This document shows positions 34,237 through 43,898 of a stretch of DNA of 64,000 bases, one piece after another. Numbering within the stretch: position 1 is the first letter of the stretch; the number at the start of each line of letters is the position of its first letter. The stretch is from assembly GCA_965228015.1 (NCBI GenBank), contig OZ245787.1, forward strand, positions 248,001 to 312,000. The letters run 5' to 3'. Origin of the DNA: SKKY01 sp965228015. GTDB taxonomy: Bacteria; Bacillota; Peptococcia; Peptococcales; SKKY01. The position numbers and the translations under genes were made by a program. A model generated the notes under the pieces. That model had not been told where the DNA came from. It saw only the letters and a program-made list of their open reading frames with translations, and did not search any database.

Positions 34237-36303
34237 ATGGCTAAGGTAGAGAATGACTTAAACTTGTTAACTAAATATAGTGATATTATGGTAGCAGTAG
34301 GGGTAATCATGATTGTTGTAATGATGATTACCCCTCTGCCAACCTGGCTGTTAAGTTTATTAATTGTATTTAATATATCTTTGGCCTTAGTGGTTGTTCT
34401 TGTTGCAATGTATAATGAAGAACCATTGCAGTTTTCAATATTCCCCGCATTATTGTTAATTATGACATTATTCAGATTGGCCCTTAACGTATCTTCTACA
34501 AGATTGATTCTTCTAGAGGGGGATGCAGGAGAAGTTATTGAACAGTTTGGCAACTTTGTTGTTGGAGGAAATCCAATTGTCGGTTTAATTGTCTTTCTTA
34601 TATTAGTAATAGTTCAGTTTATAGTTATAACAAAGGGATCTGAAAGAGTTGCAGAAGTTGCAGCAAGATTTACATTAGATGCAATGCCAGGAAAGCAAAT
34701 GGCTATTGATGCTGATTTAAACGCAGGCTTAATAAATGATATAGAAGCTCGTCAGAGAAGAATAGATATTCAGCGCCAGGCAGATTTTTATGGAGCCATG
34801 GATGGTGCTACAAAGTTCGTAAAGGGAGATGCTATTGCAGGTATTGTTATAACTCTCATAAACATTACTGGTGGTATAATTATAGGTACCTTCCAATTAA
34901 ATCTAGGTAGTATTGGTGAAGTTGCTGTTCGTTTTACATTGCTTACTGTTGGTGATGGTCTTGTATCTCAAATACCAGCACTTTTATTATCCACGGCAAC
35001 AGGAATAATTGTTACAAAAACTGCTTCTGATGCAAATCTTGGCAGTGATCTGGTGTCACAAATTTTTGCAAATCCTAAAGTTCTTACAATTACCGGGTTT
35101 TTCCTTGTAGCTCTTGCAGCTGTTCCGGGATTGCCATTTCTTCCTTTTGCAACTATAGGTGGTTTTTTAATTTATATTGCCTATGTTATGAGAAAAACAG
35201 TGAGAGAAAGTATTGATAAAGATGAAGTTGACGAAATAGAAGCAGAAGTTGAAGAAATAAAAAAATCTGAAAATGTATATAATTTACTGAATGTTGATAC
35301 TTTGGAACTAGAATTAGGATATGGTTTAATCTCTTTAGTTGATGCTAATCAGGGGGGAGATCTTCTTGACGGGGTAATTTTAATAAGAAGACAAATTGCT
35401 ATAGAATTAGGTATTGTAGTACCTCCCGTTAGAATAAGAGATAATATGCAGCTGGAGCCTAATAAATATTTGATTAAGTTAAAAGGAGTTGTTATGGCGG
35501 AAGGAAAACTCCTTCTTAATAGACTTCTTGCAATGAATCCTGGTGAAGAATTACAATTGGCTGGAATAGAAACCCTTGAACCTGCTTTTGGACTTCCTGC
35601 ATTATGGATAGAAGAAAAAGACCGAGAAGAAGCAGAGATTGCCGGATGTACTGTGGTTGATCCTCCATCTGTGTTGTCTACTCATCTTACCGAATTTATA
35701 AAAAATCATGCAACAGAAATAATTTCCAGACAAGATGTTCAAAATATTATTAATCATGTTAAAGAAACTTCCCCTTCAGTTGTAGATGAAGTTGTTCCGA
35801 GACTGTTATCTTTAAGCGAGGTCCACAGAATTACAGTTAATTTATTGAGTGAAAGAGTCCCAGTGAGGGACATGGTTACAATTTTTGAGGCAATAGGAGA
35901 TTATTCCGGAGTCACTAAAGATCTGGATATACTTACTGAATATGTGAGACAATCTATTTCAAGACAAATAATTAATGCCTATATTGAGAATAATATTTTA
36001 AATGTTATTACTCTCTCCCCAGAGACTGAAAAAATTATCAGAAATAGTGTTCAAGAAACTGATGGAGGAAATTATCTGGCTCTTGAGCCAAGACAGGCTC
36101 AGGCAGTTGCAAATGAGCTTACATCCATAATTGAAAAAAATGCAATAATGGGTCTTCAGCCTGCAGTGCTTACTCCTCCAATAATAAGATTGTATTTCAG
36201 AAGATTAATTGAAAGAAATTTTCCATCTATACCAGTACTTTCATATAATGAAATTCCGCAAAACATAAATATTGAAGTTGTGGGGACGGTGAATCTTAAA
36301 TAA
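34237..36303 (+). CDS. flhA: Flagellar biosynthesis protein FlhA
   Basis: The 688-residue export-gate protein has eight predicted membrane spans in its N-terminal half, with the FHIPEP-family segment LFRLALNVSSTRLIL and the loop motif DAMPGKQMAIDADLNAG, then a large cytoplasmic domain that docks substrates and chaperones. AGGTGA precedes the ATG. The stop overlaps the flhF start by one base. Confidence 0.96.
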   Translation: MAKVENDLNLLTKYSDIMVAVGVIMIVVMMITPLPTWLLSLLIVFNISLALVVVLVAMYNEEPLQFSIFPALLLIMTLFRLALNVSSTRLILLEGDAGEVIEQFGNFVVGGNPIVGLIVFLILVIVQFIVITKGSERVAEVAARFTLDAMPGKQMAIDADLNAGLINDIEARQRRIDIQRQADFYGAMDGATKFVKGDAIAGIVITLINITGGIIIGTFQLNLGSIGEVAVRFTLLTVGDGLVSQIPALLLSTATGIIVTKTASDANLGSDLVSQIFANPKVLTITGFFLVALAAVPGLPFLPFATIGGFLIYIAYVMRKTVRESIDKDEVDEIEAEVEEIKKSENVYNLLNVDTLELELGYGLISLVDANQGGDLLDGVILIRRQIAIELGIVVPPVRIRDNMQLEPNKYLIKLKGVVMAEGKLLLNRLLAMNPGEELQLAGIETLEPAFGLPALWIEEKDREEAEIAGCTVVDPPSVLSTHLTEFIKNHATEIISRQDVQNIINHVKETSPSVVDEVVPRLLSLSEVHRITVNLLSERVPVRDMVTIFEAIGDYSGVTKDLDILTEYVRQSISRQIINAYIENNILNVITLSPETEKIIRNSVQETDGGNYLALEPRQAQAVANELTSIIEKNAIMGLQPAVLTPPIIRLYFRRLIERNFPSIPVLSYNEIPQNINIEVVGTVNLK

Positions 36304-37490
36304 TGAAAGTTAAAAAATTTACTGGAAAAAACATCCAAGAAATTTATCAGCAAATTAAACTTGAAATGGGAAAAGATGCTGTAATTCTTCATACTAAGAA
36401 ACAGAAAAAAGGCGGTTTCTTTGGTTTTTTTACCAAAGAATTTTATGAAGTAACTGCGGCGGTGGAAGAGTTTAATTATGATGATGAGGAAAGCCTTGAA
36501 GCAAAAAGAAAAGAAGAAACTAAAGAAAACGAAGCAATTAAGATTATTAATCAGCAAATTTCTATACCCCAGGTGAAACCAGAAGAAAATTCTGTACACC
36601 CTGAACAGGAAACCGGAACTTCCCAAACAGAATTATCAGAGATGCAAAAGAAAATGGATGAAATGATGTCTTTAATTGAATCCGGGAATACAGTATTTAA
36701 AGGGGAATTTAAAAAAATTTATGATCGTCTTACAGATCAGGAAGTTGATGCTAAAATTGCCTCAAGAATCATAAAAAAAATAGAAAAAAAATATTTTGAA
36801 AAGAGTACGGAAAAAAGCGTATATGATTTACTTAAGGAAGAAATCTTTAGAATTATAAAACCACCGAAACCAATTGAAAACATTAATAAAAATAAACAAA
36901 CTGTAATTGCTCTGGCAGGGCCTACGGGAGTTGGAAAAACAACTACAATTTCAAAACTTGCGGCAAATTACACTATAAACGATAAAAAGAAAGTATCATT
37001 AATTACTGTTGATACATACAGAATTGCTGCGGTTGAGCAGTTAAGAACAGTTGGGGAAATTATTGGTGTCCCTGTAGATGTAGTATTCACCCCACAAAAT
37101 TTAAAAAACTCAATAAAAGATAATTTAGACAAAGAATTGATTTTTATAGATACTGCAGGAAGAAGTCATAAAAACTCTATACAAATGTCTGAGATAAAAG
37201 GCTTTTTAGAAGCTGCGGCTCCCGATGATATATTCCTCGTATTAAGTGCTTGTACAAAATATAAAGATATGCTTGATATTATTGAAAAATATGAAGCTCT
37301 AAAAATTAAAAAAATTATATTTACTAAACTTGATGAAACAACAACATATGGTGCAATTTTAAATGTTGTAGACAGAAGTAAAAAGAACCTTTCTTATTTT
37401 ACAAATGGTCAAAGTGTTCCTGATGATATTGAATTTGCTGACCAGGAAAAATATTATAAATTGTTGATTGGGGATTTGCAGGATGAGTAA
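36303..37490 (+). CDS. flhF: Flagellar SRP-like GTPase FlhF
   Basis: FlhF marks the site and number of flagella. The 395-residue protein has a variable N-terminal B domain and a C-terminal SRP-type NG domain with the P-loop GPTGVGKTTTISKLA (about residue 205), the VDTYRIAAVEQL motif and the DTAGRSHKN G3 region. It is paired with flhG, its activating partner, which it overlaps by eight bases. Confidence 0.95.
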   Translation: MKVKKFTGKNIQEIYQQIKLEMGKDAVILHTKKQKKGGFFGFFTKEFYEVTAAVEEFNYDDEESLEAKRKEETKENEAIKIINQQISIPQVKPEENSVHPEQETGTSQTELSEMQKKMDEMMSLIESGNTVFKGEFKKIYDRLTDQEVDAKIASRIIKKIEKKYFEKSTEKSVYDLLKEEIFRIIKPPKPIENINKNKQTVIALAGPTGVGKTTTISKLAANYTINDKKKVSLITVDTYRIAAVEQLRTVGEIIGVPVDVVFTPQNLKNSIKDNLDKELIFIDTAGRSHKNSIQMSEIKGFLEAAAPDDIFLVLSACTKYKDMLDIIEKYEALKIKKIIFTKLDETTTYGAILNVVDRSKKNLSYFTNGQSVPDDIEFADQEKYYKLLIGDLQDE

Positions 37491-38376
37491 TCAACTTGAC
37501 CGCCTAAGGATATTAGCTGGTAATCTTAAGGCTGATGTTGAAAATAAAATAAATGGTTTTGAAAGAAAAACTAAAATTATTACAGTTGCTTCTGGTAAAG
37601 GCGGAGTAGGCAAAACTAATTTCACCCTTAATCTTGGTATAGCTTTAGGGGAGTTTGGGAAAAAGGTTTTAATTTTAGATGCTGATCTGGGTCTTGCAAA
37701 TATTGATGTTCTCCTGGGGGCAGCTCCTAAGTGTAATTTATCTCATGTAATTAGTGGTAAGAGAACAATAAAAGATATTATAATAAAAGGACCAAATGAT
37801 ATAGATATTATTCCCGGAGGTTCTGGAGTATTTGAACTTGCCCAATTACCAGAAGAAGATTTAAAGTCTTTTTTTACCCAGCTTTCTCAAATTGATAATG
37901 ATTATGATTTTCTTTTAATTGATACAGGAGCAGGACTTAATAAAAGTGTTCTAAGTTTCTCTCTGGCAGCAGATGAAGTATTTGTAATAACTATCCCTGA
38001 ACCAACTTCTTTGACTGATGCTTATGGTTTAATAAAAACGATTAATAAACACAGATATGTGGGTAAGACAAAGTTAATAGTTAACAGAGTTACCTCCAGG
38101 GAAGAAGGGGAGATGACAGGGAAAAAAATAAAAATAGTTGCGGAAAGATTTTTAGATAATTGTGATTTGCAGGTTTTAGGTTTTATAAATGATGATAAAA
38201 TGGTAATTGAATCAGTAAAAAAGCAGGAACCTTTTATAACTTCATATCCAACTTCTAATGCTGCTTCAGATGTATATAATATTGCAGCAACAATACTAGA
38301 TATTAGTTATGAGAAGAAAATAAATAAAGGATTAAAGGATTATTTTTCCAGGATATCTTCATTATTACGGGGTTAA
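37483..38376 (+). CDS. flhG: Flagellar number regulator FlhG (MinD/ParA-like)
   Basis: A 297-residue MinD-type ATPase that acts with FlhF on flagellar number and assembly. VASGKGGVGKTNFTLNLG is the deviant Walker A with its signature Lys, and LLIDTGAGL is the Walker B/switch II region. The N-terminus (NQLDRLR) holds the Asp-Gln-x-x-x-Leu-Arg-like segment that stimulates FlhF. I took the ATG at 37483; a TTG at 37468 is an alternative. Confidence 0.93.
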   Translation: MSNQLDRLRILAGNLKADVENKINGFERKTKIITVASGKGGVGKTNFTLNLGIALGEFGKKVLILDADLGLANIDVLLGAAPKCNLSHVISGKRTIKDIIIKGPNDIDIIPGGSGVFELAQLPEEDLKSFFTQLSQIDNDYDFLLIDTGAGLNKSVLSFSLAADEVFVITIPEPTSLTDAYGLIKTINKHRYVGKTKLIVNRVTSREEGEMTGKKIKIVAERFLDNCDLQVLGFINDDKMVIESVKKQEPFITSYPTSNAASDVYNIAATILDISYEKKINKGLKDYFSRISSLLRG

Positions 38377-38415
38377 TAATCTTAAAAATTCTGCTTCTTT
38401 CGGGGAGGCATAATA

Positions 38416-39501
38416 ATGGAAAAAATTAAAGTATTAATAGTTGACGATTCTTCGTTTATGAGAAAAATAATAAAAGATATAGTAGAAAGCCAACCAGATA
38501 TTGAAGTAATAGATACTGTTCGAAATGGTAAGGAAGCTTTAGAAAAAGCAATTAAGCTGCAACTAGACGTTGTAACAATGGATGTAGAAATGCCTGCAAT
38601 GGATGGTTTAACAGCATTAAAAGAAATAATGGAAGCAAACCCTGTACCTGTTGTAATGGTAAGTAGTCTAACCAGTGAAGGTGCAGAAGTTACTTTAAAG
38701 GCATTGGAATGTGGTGCAGTTGAGTTTATTGCAAAATTCGGGGGTTCTATTTCCCTGAAAATGGAAGATATTAAAGATCAAATAATTGAAAAAGTAAGAA
38801 TTGCAAGTAAATCAAAACCCAGAAAAATTATTCTGGAAAAAAGAATTATTCAGGTTCCAATTATTAGAAAGGAATCTCACGTTCCTCCCATTTCAACACA
38901 AGAGAAGAAAACAGTTCTGCCTTATCCTGTTATTCTTATCGGAACTTCAACTGGGAGACCAAGAGCCCTTCGTAAAGTAATGGATGATTTAAGTGGAAAT
39001 ATTAATGCTCCAGTATTTATTGTTCAGCATATGCCGGTAACCTTTACAAAATCTTTAGCTATGAGACTTGATAGTATTTCAAAATTTTCAGTTAAAGAAG
39101 CTGAAGATGGAGATCTGGTTAAGCCTGGACATGCTTATCTTGCTCCTGGCGGTTACCAAATGGGAGTGACTTTTACAGATAAAGTTCTAAAAGTTAAATT
39201 AACTAAGGAAGAACCAGTAAACGGACACAGGCTTTCAGTGGATTATCTTTTTAACTCCTTTGCCAAGTATAACTTTTCTAAAGTTATAGCAGTAATAATG
39301 ACTGGTATGGGTTATGACGGAAGAGATGATATGGTAAAATTAAATTCTCAAGGTGCGGTGACCATTGCTGAGTCTGAAGAGACTTGTGTTGTTTATGGAA
39401 TGCCTAAAGCAGCTGTTGAAGCAAACGCAGTTGATGTAAAAGTACCTTTGGATAATATAGCCTTTGAAATTTTAAATGCATATAAAACAATAACCAGATA
39501 G
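38416..39501 (+). CDS. cheB: Chemotaxis protein-glutamate methylesterase CheB
   Basis: CheB removes methyl groups from chemoreceptors for adaptation. The 361-residue protein has an N-terminal receiver domain (acid pair DDSSF, phospho-acceptor in VTMDVEMP) and a C-terminal esterase with the catalytic Ser in GTSTGRP, His in QHMP and Asp in MTGMGYDG. The motif usually reads GxSTGGP; here the second Gly is Arg. GGGGAGG lies upstream. cheA would be expected next but is absent. Confidence 0.93.
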   Translation: MEKIKVLIVDDSSFMRKIIKDIVESQPDIEVIDTVRNGKEALEKAIKLQLDVVTMDVEMPAMDGLTALKEIMEANPVPVVMVSSLTSEGAEVTLKALECGAVEFIAKFGGSISLKMEDIKDQIIEKVRIASKSKPRKIILEKRIIQVPIIRKESHVPPISTQEKKTVLPYPVILIGTSTGRPRALRKVMDDLSGNINAPVFIVQHMPVTFTKSLAMRLDSISKFSVKEAEDGDLVKPGHAYLAPGGYQMGVTFTDKVLKVKLTKEEPVNGHRLSVDYLFNSFAKYNFSKVIAVIMTGMGYDGRDDMVKLNSQGAVTIAESEETCVVYGMPKAAVEANAVDVKVPLDNIAFEILNAYKTITR

Positions 39502-39512
39502 GAGGAGTTATT

Positions 39513-39959
39513 TTGAAAGAAATACAAATTGTAGGTTTTATGTTGGGGGAAGAAGAATATGGAGTGGACATTCTTTCGGTAGATGAAATTCTAAAAATGA
39601 CAAAAATTACTAGAGTTCCAAAGTCCAGTGAGTTTGTTAAAGGTGTAATTAATTTAAGAGGTAACGTTGTTCCTATTTTGAATGTTAGAAAAAAATTTAA
39701 AGGTGAAGAAAAGGTAGTAGATGAAACTACCAGAATAATAATTCTTACAGTAAATAATAATCGTTTTGGGATTATTATTGACAATGTTACAGAAGTAATA
39801 AGAATTAGAGAAGAAGATATTGAAGAACCAAATCTTATTGATTCTGTAGATAAAAAATATGTAGATGGTGTTGGAAAATATAATGGAAGATTATTAATTC
39901 TTTTAAAATTAGATCAAATTTTAACTATCACAGCTTCTGAAGAAATAAAAGGAGAATAG
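39513..39959 (+). CDS. cheW: Chemotaxis coupling protein CheW
   Basis: CheW links receptors to the CheA kinase. The 148-residue SH3-like protein shows MLGEEEYGVDILSVDEIL, then GVINLRGNVVPILNVR, the family core. Start is a TTG at 39513 after AGGAGG. It directly follows cheB, where other Firmicutes have cheA in between. Confidence 0.95.
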   Translation: MKEIQIVGFMLGEEEYGVDILSVDEILKMTKITRVPKSSEFVKGVINLRGNVVPILNVRKKFKGEEKVVDETTRIIILTVNNNRFGIIIDNVTEVIRIREEDIEEPNLIDSVDKKYVDGVGKYNGRLLILLKLDQILTITASEEIKGE

Positions 39960-39968
39960 GAGACTAAA

Positions 39969-40580
39969 ATGAGATTTGAAGATTTAAATGCAATGCAACT
40001 TGATGCATTAAAAGAGATTGGGAACATTGGAGCTGGAAATGCAGCAACTGCATTATCAACCCTTTTAAATAAAAGAATTGATATGACGGTTCCGAAAATA
40101 GATATTCTTCCTTTTAATGAAGTAGTAGAAATAATGGGAGGAGCAGAATCTTTAGTGGCAGGGGGTTATCTTGAAGTAAAAGGTGATGCTCCAATGAGTA
40201 TTCTTTTTGTTATCCCTGAAAAAAGTGTATCTTTATTCATGAAGTTGCTTTTAGATAAGGAAATTAAGAGTATTGAAGATTTTGATGAAATGAGTGAGTC
40301 CGTAATTAAGGAAGTAACAAATATTTTAGCGGGATCATATCTTAACTCCTTAGGCATGTTTACAAATTTACTATTTGGGGCAACAGTTCCAGCTTTAACT
40401 TACGATATGTCTGGAGCTATTCTTGGTAATGTACTTCAGCTTTATGGAGAAGTAAGTGACTATTCTTTTGTAATAGAAAGTGTTTTTTTAGAAGAAGAAG
40501 TTGAGGTAAAAGGACATTTCTTTCTTCTTCCAGGGCCGGATTCTCTTCATAAAATTCTGGAAAGACTGGGAGTATCATAA
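39969..40580 (+). CDS. cheC: CheY-P phosphatase CheC
   Basis: CheC removes phosphate from CheY-P and is stimulated by CheD. The 203-residue protein has both phosphatase motifs of the family (KEIGNIGAGNAATALS near residue 18 and KEVTNILAGSYLNSLG near residue 118). It is the standard Firmicutes two-site form. It lies two bases before cheD. Confidence 0.94.
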   Translation: MRFEDLNAMQLDALKEIGNIGAGNAATALSTLLNKRIDMTVPKIDILPFNEVVEIMGGAESLVAGGYLEVKGDAPMSILFVIPEKSVSLFMKLLLDKEIKSIEDFDEMSESVIKEVTNILAGSYLNSLGMFTNLLFGATVPALTYDMSGAILGNVLQLYGEVSDYSFVIESVFLEEEVEVKGHFFLLPGPDSLHKILERLGVS

Positions 40581-40582
40581 AT

Positions 40583-41065
40583 ATGACACAACATAAAGTT
40601 GGAATTGCGGAAGCTGCTGTATGTGATAAAAATGATACAATAATTACCATTAGCCTTGGTTCATGTATAGGGGTTTGTCTATATGATTCAATGAAAAAAA
40701 TAGCTGGAATGGTTCATGTAATGTTACCAGACAGCACAAATTCCAGAAATAATACAAACAGATTTAAATTTGCTGATACTAGCGTACCAGATTTAATATT
40801 GAATATGGAAAAAATGGGTGCTTCAAAATTGCGGATGGTGGCAAAAATAGCCGGTGGCGCCCAAATGTTCAGTTCTTTCAATACCAGTGATATTATGAAA
40901 ATTGGAGAAAGGAATGTTGAAGCTGTAAAACAGCAGTTAAAGAATCATGGAATAAAACTAATTGCTGAAGATACAGGTGACAATTTTGGCAGAACTATTG
41001 AACTCTTTGCCGAAGATGGCAGTCTAACAGTAAAATCAATTAAATTCGGGAAAAAGGTAATATAA
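40583..41065 (+). CDS. cheD: Chemoreceptor glutamine deamidase CheD
   Basis: CheD deamidates receptor glutamines and binds CheC. The 160-residue protein has the catalytic Cys in SLGSCIGVCLYD and His in MVHVMLPDS. GAGTATC-type upstream sequence is a weak ribosome site, with the start two bases after cheC, so translation is probably coupled. Confidence 0.94.
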   Translation: MTQHKVGIAEAAVCDKNDTIITISLGSCIGVCLYDSMKKIAGMVHVMLPDSTNSRNNTNRFKFADTSVPDLILNMEKMGASKLRMVAKIAGGAQMFSSFNTSDIMKIGERNVEAVKQQLKNHGIKLIAEDTGDNFGRTIELFAEDGSLTVKSIKFGKKVI

Positions 41066-41067
41066 AT

Positions 41068-41829
41068 ATGAATATCGATAAGCTATGGGAAAATTATCTT
41101 AATAATAAAAACAGTTGTACAAGAGAGCAAATAATCCTAAATTATGCTGGTCTTGTTAAAACTCATGCTTATAAAATTTATCAGAGCCTTCCAAGCATGG
41201 TTGAAGTAGATGATCTAATTTCTTATGGAACATTTGGTCTTATAGATGCTATTGGTAAATTTGATCCTGATAAAAATGTAATATTTGAAATATATGCTTC
41301 CTTGAGAATCAGGGGAGCAATTTATGATGGGCTTAGAAAAATGGATTGGGCTCCCCAGTCTTTAAGAAGAAAAGCAAAAAAAATGGAAAAAGCTTATGAA
41401 AACCTTCTAAAGGAATATGGAAGAGAGCCAGAAGAAGAAGAAATAGCGTCCTATTTAGAGATGGACGTTGATACATATCAGAAACATCTAAATGATGCGG
41501 CATCTTTAACGATATATTCATTAGAGAATGCTTTGGAATCAGGAAACGAAGACACATATATATTAAAGGATTTCCTTGCAGATGAAAAAGAGCCTGGGCC
41601 TCAGGCAGTGGTTGAACGGAATGAACTAAAAGGTTTACTTATGGAAAAGCTTAAAGAGCTTAATGAGAAGGAAAAATTAGTAATATCTTTAATTTATTTT
41701 GAAGAACTAACTACAAAAGAGGTAGCGAAAGTTTTGGAACTATCTGAAGGGAGAATTTCTCAGATTCATAAAAAAGCAATACTTAAATTAAAAGGTGCTT
41801 TAAATTACTATATGGACCAGGGAGGGTAG
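41068..41829 (+). CDS. sigD: Flagellar RNA polymerase sigma factor SigD/FliA
   Basis: Sigma-28-type factor of 253 residues that transcribes late flagellar and chemotaxis genes (flagellin, receptors, stators). Region 2 is at residues 20-90 with YGTFGLIDAIGKFDP, region 3 has WAPQSLRRKAKKMEKA, and region 4 at the C-terminus has ELTTKEVAKVLELSEGRISQIHKKA. It is the last regulator gene of the operon; flagellin and its anti-sigma factor FlgM are not in the window. Confidence 0.95.
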   Translation: MNIDKLWENYLNNKNSCTREQIILNYAGLVKTHAYKIYQSLPSMVEVDDLISYGTFGLIDAIGKFDPDKNVIFEIYASLRIRGAIYDGLRKMDWAPQSLRRKAKKMEKAYENLLKEYGREPEEEEIASYLEMDVDTYQKHLNDAASLTIYSLENALESGNEDTYILKDFLADEKEPGPQAVVERNELKGLLMEKLKELNEKEKLVISLIYFEELTTKEVAKVLELSEGRISQIHKKAILKLKGALNYYMDQGG

Positions 41830-41835
41830 GGAGAG

Positions 41836-43422
41836 ATGAAATATTACGAATGGGGAACAGATGAAGAAAATTTTGTTGTAAAGAAAAATCCTGAAACAGC
41901 TGCAGATATAAATCAACTTATCTCTCATTTTACAAGAGAGATTAAAATCAGAAATATAAAACTTGATTCTATGGCAATAGCTAAATGGGCAGAAGGTGGA
42001 ATTGCCGAAATTACAGTGGGATCAAAAGACAAAATTGATACTTCTGCAAAAGTTGAAATAACATACAATGGGAAAGTGACAAAAGCTTTTCTTACAATGC
42101 ATCCAGACCTCTTAACAGGATCCTTGCCTTCTGCTGATATGGTTTCCCAGGAAATTTCAAAACAAGGTATTACTAATGGAATTATTGAAGTTGTTTTGAT
42201 AAAAATAAAGAATTCAAAAAGCTGTTTTTCAGATGAACTTTTCGCAGAAACCAGAGATGCTGTAAATGGTAACGATGCAGAAATTATTTATCTTTTCAAA
42301 AATGAAGGATCTGCAAAACCCAAACTATTAGAAGATGGAAGGGCAGATTTTTATAATACAAATGTAATTAATAATGTTAAAAAAGGTCAGGTTATTATAG
42401 AAAAAAAGCCACCAACTAAGGGTGTATCGGGTTTAACAGTTAAAGGTAAAGCAATTCATGCTATGGATGGAAAAAACAAAAAACTTCCAATAGGGAAAAA
42501 TATTGAACATTCTTCTGACGGTTTAAAAGCAATTGCAACTATTGATGGTATGCTTTCAACAGCAAGAAACAGGGTCTCTGTTCTTCCAATATTTGAAGTA
42601 AACGGTGATGTTGACTTTTCCACAGGGAACATTGAATTTGTTGGAAATGTAATTATAAAAGGAAGCGTAAAAAACGGTTTTATGATTAAGTCCGGTGGAG
42701 ACGTTCATGTTTATGGTATTGTTGAGGGTGGTTCAATAGAGGCAGAAGGCAACATTTTTGTAATGACAGGAATCAGAGGAATGAAGAAATCAAAAATAAA
42801 TGCCAAAGGTTCAATAAGTACAAAGTTTATTGAGAATGCAAGTATCAGAGCAAATCTTGATGTAACAGCTGATGAAGCAATTATGCATAATGAAGTAGTA
42901 GCAGGAAATTCGGTTGTACTTACAAAAAATAAAGGTCTTATTGTAGGTGGAGTTGTCCGGGCAGCACAATTTGTAAAATGTAAGAATATAGGAAATAACC
43001 TGGCAACAAAAACTGAATTTGAAATAGGTGTTGACCCATCTCTAAAAGATGAGTTCATGGAAGTTTCAAAGGAATACAATGAAATTAAAGATAATATAAA
43101 AAAATCAAGACAGGGAGTAAGAATCCTGGAAGAAATGAAAGAAAGACTGGGTGAACTTCCTCCCCCAAAAGAAAAAATGTTAATGGATCTGGCCCAAAGT
43201 TTAAAAAACTCTATGATTAAAGAAGAAGAATTGAGACAAGAAGTGGTTGAGTTTTCAGAAAAACTTAACCAGCTAAAGGAAGCCTATATTGAAGTTGAAG
43301 AAACAATTAATCCAGGTACTGAAGTAAGAATAGGAGAATACTCAAAAAGATTTACAAGTCAAAACTACAAAGTAAAGGTTTGTTTAAGCCATGGTGACAT
43401 AGTGGTAACTCCTCTAATATAA
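41836..43422 (+). CDS. FapA-domain protein (DUF342)
   Basis: This 528-residue protein has a long right-handed beta-helix-like DUF342/FapA region in the middle (about residues 180-400, repeated Gly/Val strands such as GGDVHVYGIVEGGSIEAEGNIFV split over the repeat) and a charged coiled coil towards the C-terminus. It follows sigD in many clostridial fla/che operons. Its role is unknown; it is proposed to be a scaffold or envelope-related polymer-binding protein. Confidence 0.82.
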   Translation: MKYYEWGTDEENFVVKKNPETAADINQLISHFTREIKIRNIKLDSMAIAKWAEGGIAEITVGSKDKIDTSAKVEITYNGKVTKAFLTMHPDLLTGSLPSADMVSQEISKQGITNGIIEVVLIKIKNSKSCFSDELFAETRDAVNGNDAEIIYLFKNEGSAKPKLLEDGRADFYNTNVINNVKKGQVIIEKKPPTKGVSGLTVKGKAIHAMDGKNKKLPIGKNIEHSSDGLKAIATIDGMLSTARNRVSVLPIFEVNGDVDFSTGNIEFVGNVIIKGSVKNGFMIKSGGDVHVYGIVEGGSIEAEGNIFVMTGIRGMKKSKINAKGSISTKFIENASIRANLDVTADEAIMHNEVVAGNSVVLTKNKGLIVGGVVRAAQFVKCKNIGNNLATKTEFEIGVDPSLKDEFMEVSKEYNEIKDNIKKSRQGVRILEEMKERLGELPPPKEKMLMDLAQSLKNSMIKEEELRQEVVEFSEKLNQLKEAYIEVEETINPGTEVRIGEYSKRFTSQNYKVKVCLSHGDIVVTPLI

Positions 43423-43444
43423 TGTAAGAAATGATGTGATTTAA

Positions 43445-43759
43445 ATGTCCGTAAGACCAATTGAATTTCAGGTTTCTATTTCTAAAACCTTTGAAGCCAG
43501 CAAGGAACAGCAAAATTTCCTTAAAAGGGCTGATATCGATGCTCAGCAAAAAGTTATTTCGGCTAATGAAGAATCGAACAGAAGAATGAGCAGTGTTGGG
43601 GATGTTGAACAAACAGAAAAAAAGGTTTACGGAATGACGAGGAAGGAAAAAATAATAAGGGAAGTAAAGATAATCAAAAAAAAGAAAAAAGAAGAAGAAT
43701 CACTGTCGGAAAATAAATCATTTTGTTTTGATCCAGGTAAAATTGATATAAAAATTTAA
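43445..43759 (+). CDS. Small conserved protein after sigD, function unknown
   Basis: A 104-residue highly basic protein starting MSVRPIEFQVSISKTFEASK, with a lysine-rich tail (KKKKK near residue 75) and no membrane span. A gene of this type with a similar N-terminal motif lies between the sigD/FapA region and rpsB in a number of clostridia. It could be an RNA- or membrane-associated factor; I assign no function. Confidence 0.6.
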   Translation: MSVRPIEFQVSISKTFEASKEQQNFLKRADIDAQQKVISANEESNRRMSSVGDVEQTEKKVYGMTRKEKIIREVKIIKKKKKEEESLSENKSFCFDPGKIDIKI

Positions 43760-43788
43760 TTGATTTTAGAACATAATTATGATAAAAT
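43760..43788 (+). promoter_or_regulatory. Promoter of rpsB-tsf
   Basis: TTGATT (43760-43765), 17 bases, TAAAAT (43783-43788) is a good housekeeping promoter starting right after the stop of the 104-residue gene. The start site near 43795 leaves a 5' leader of about 100 bases with a small CTCTT-AAT-AAGAG hairpin; an S2-type autoregulatory leader would lie here. Confidence 0.6.
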
Positions 43789-43898
43789 TTATGACGGTGT
43801 TAAAATGCACGCTTTTTGATTATTATACTGTTGCTCTTAATAAGAGTTGTATAACAAGCTGAAAAAAGCGGAGGAAAAAAACGAGAGGAGGTGCCTGA

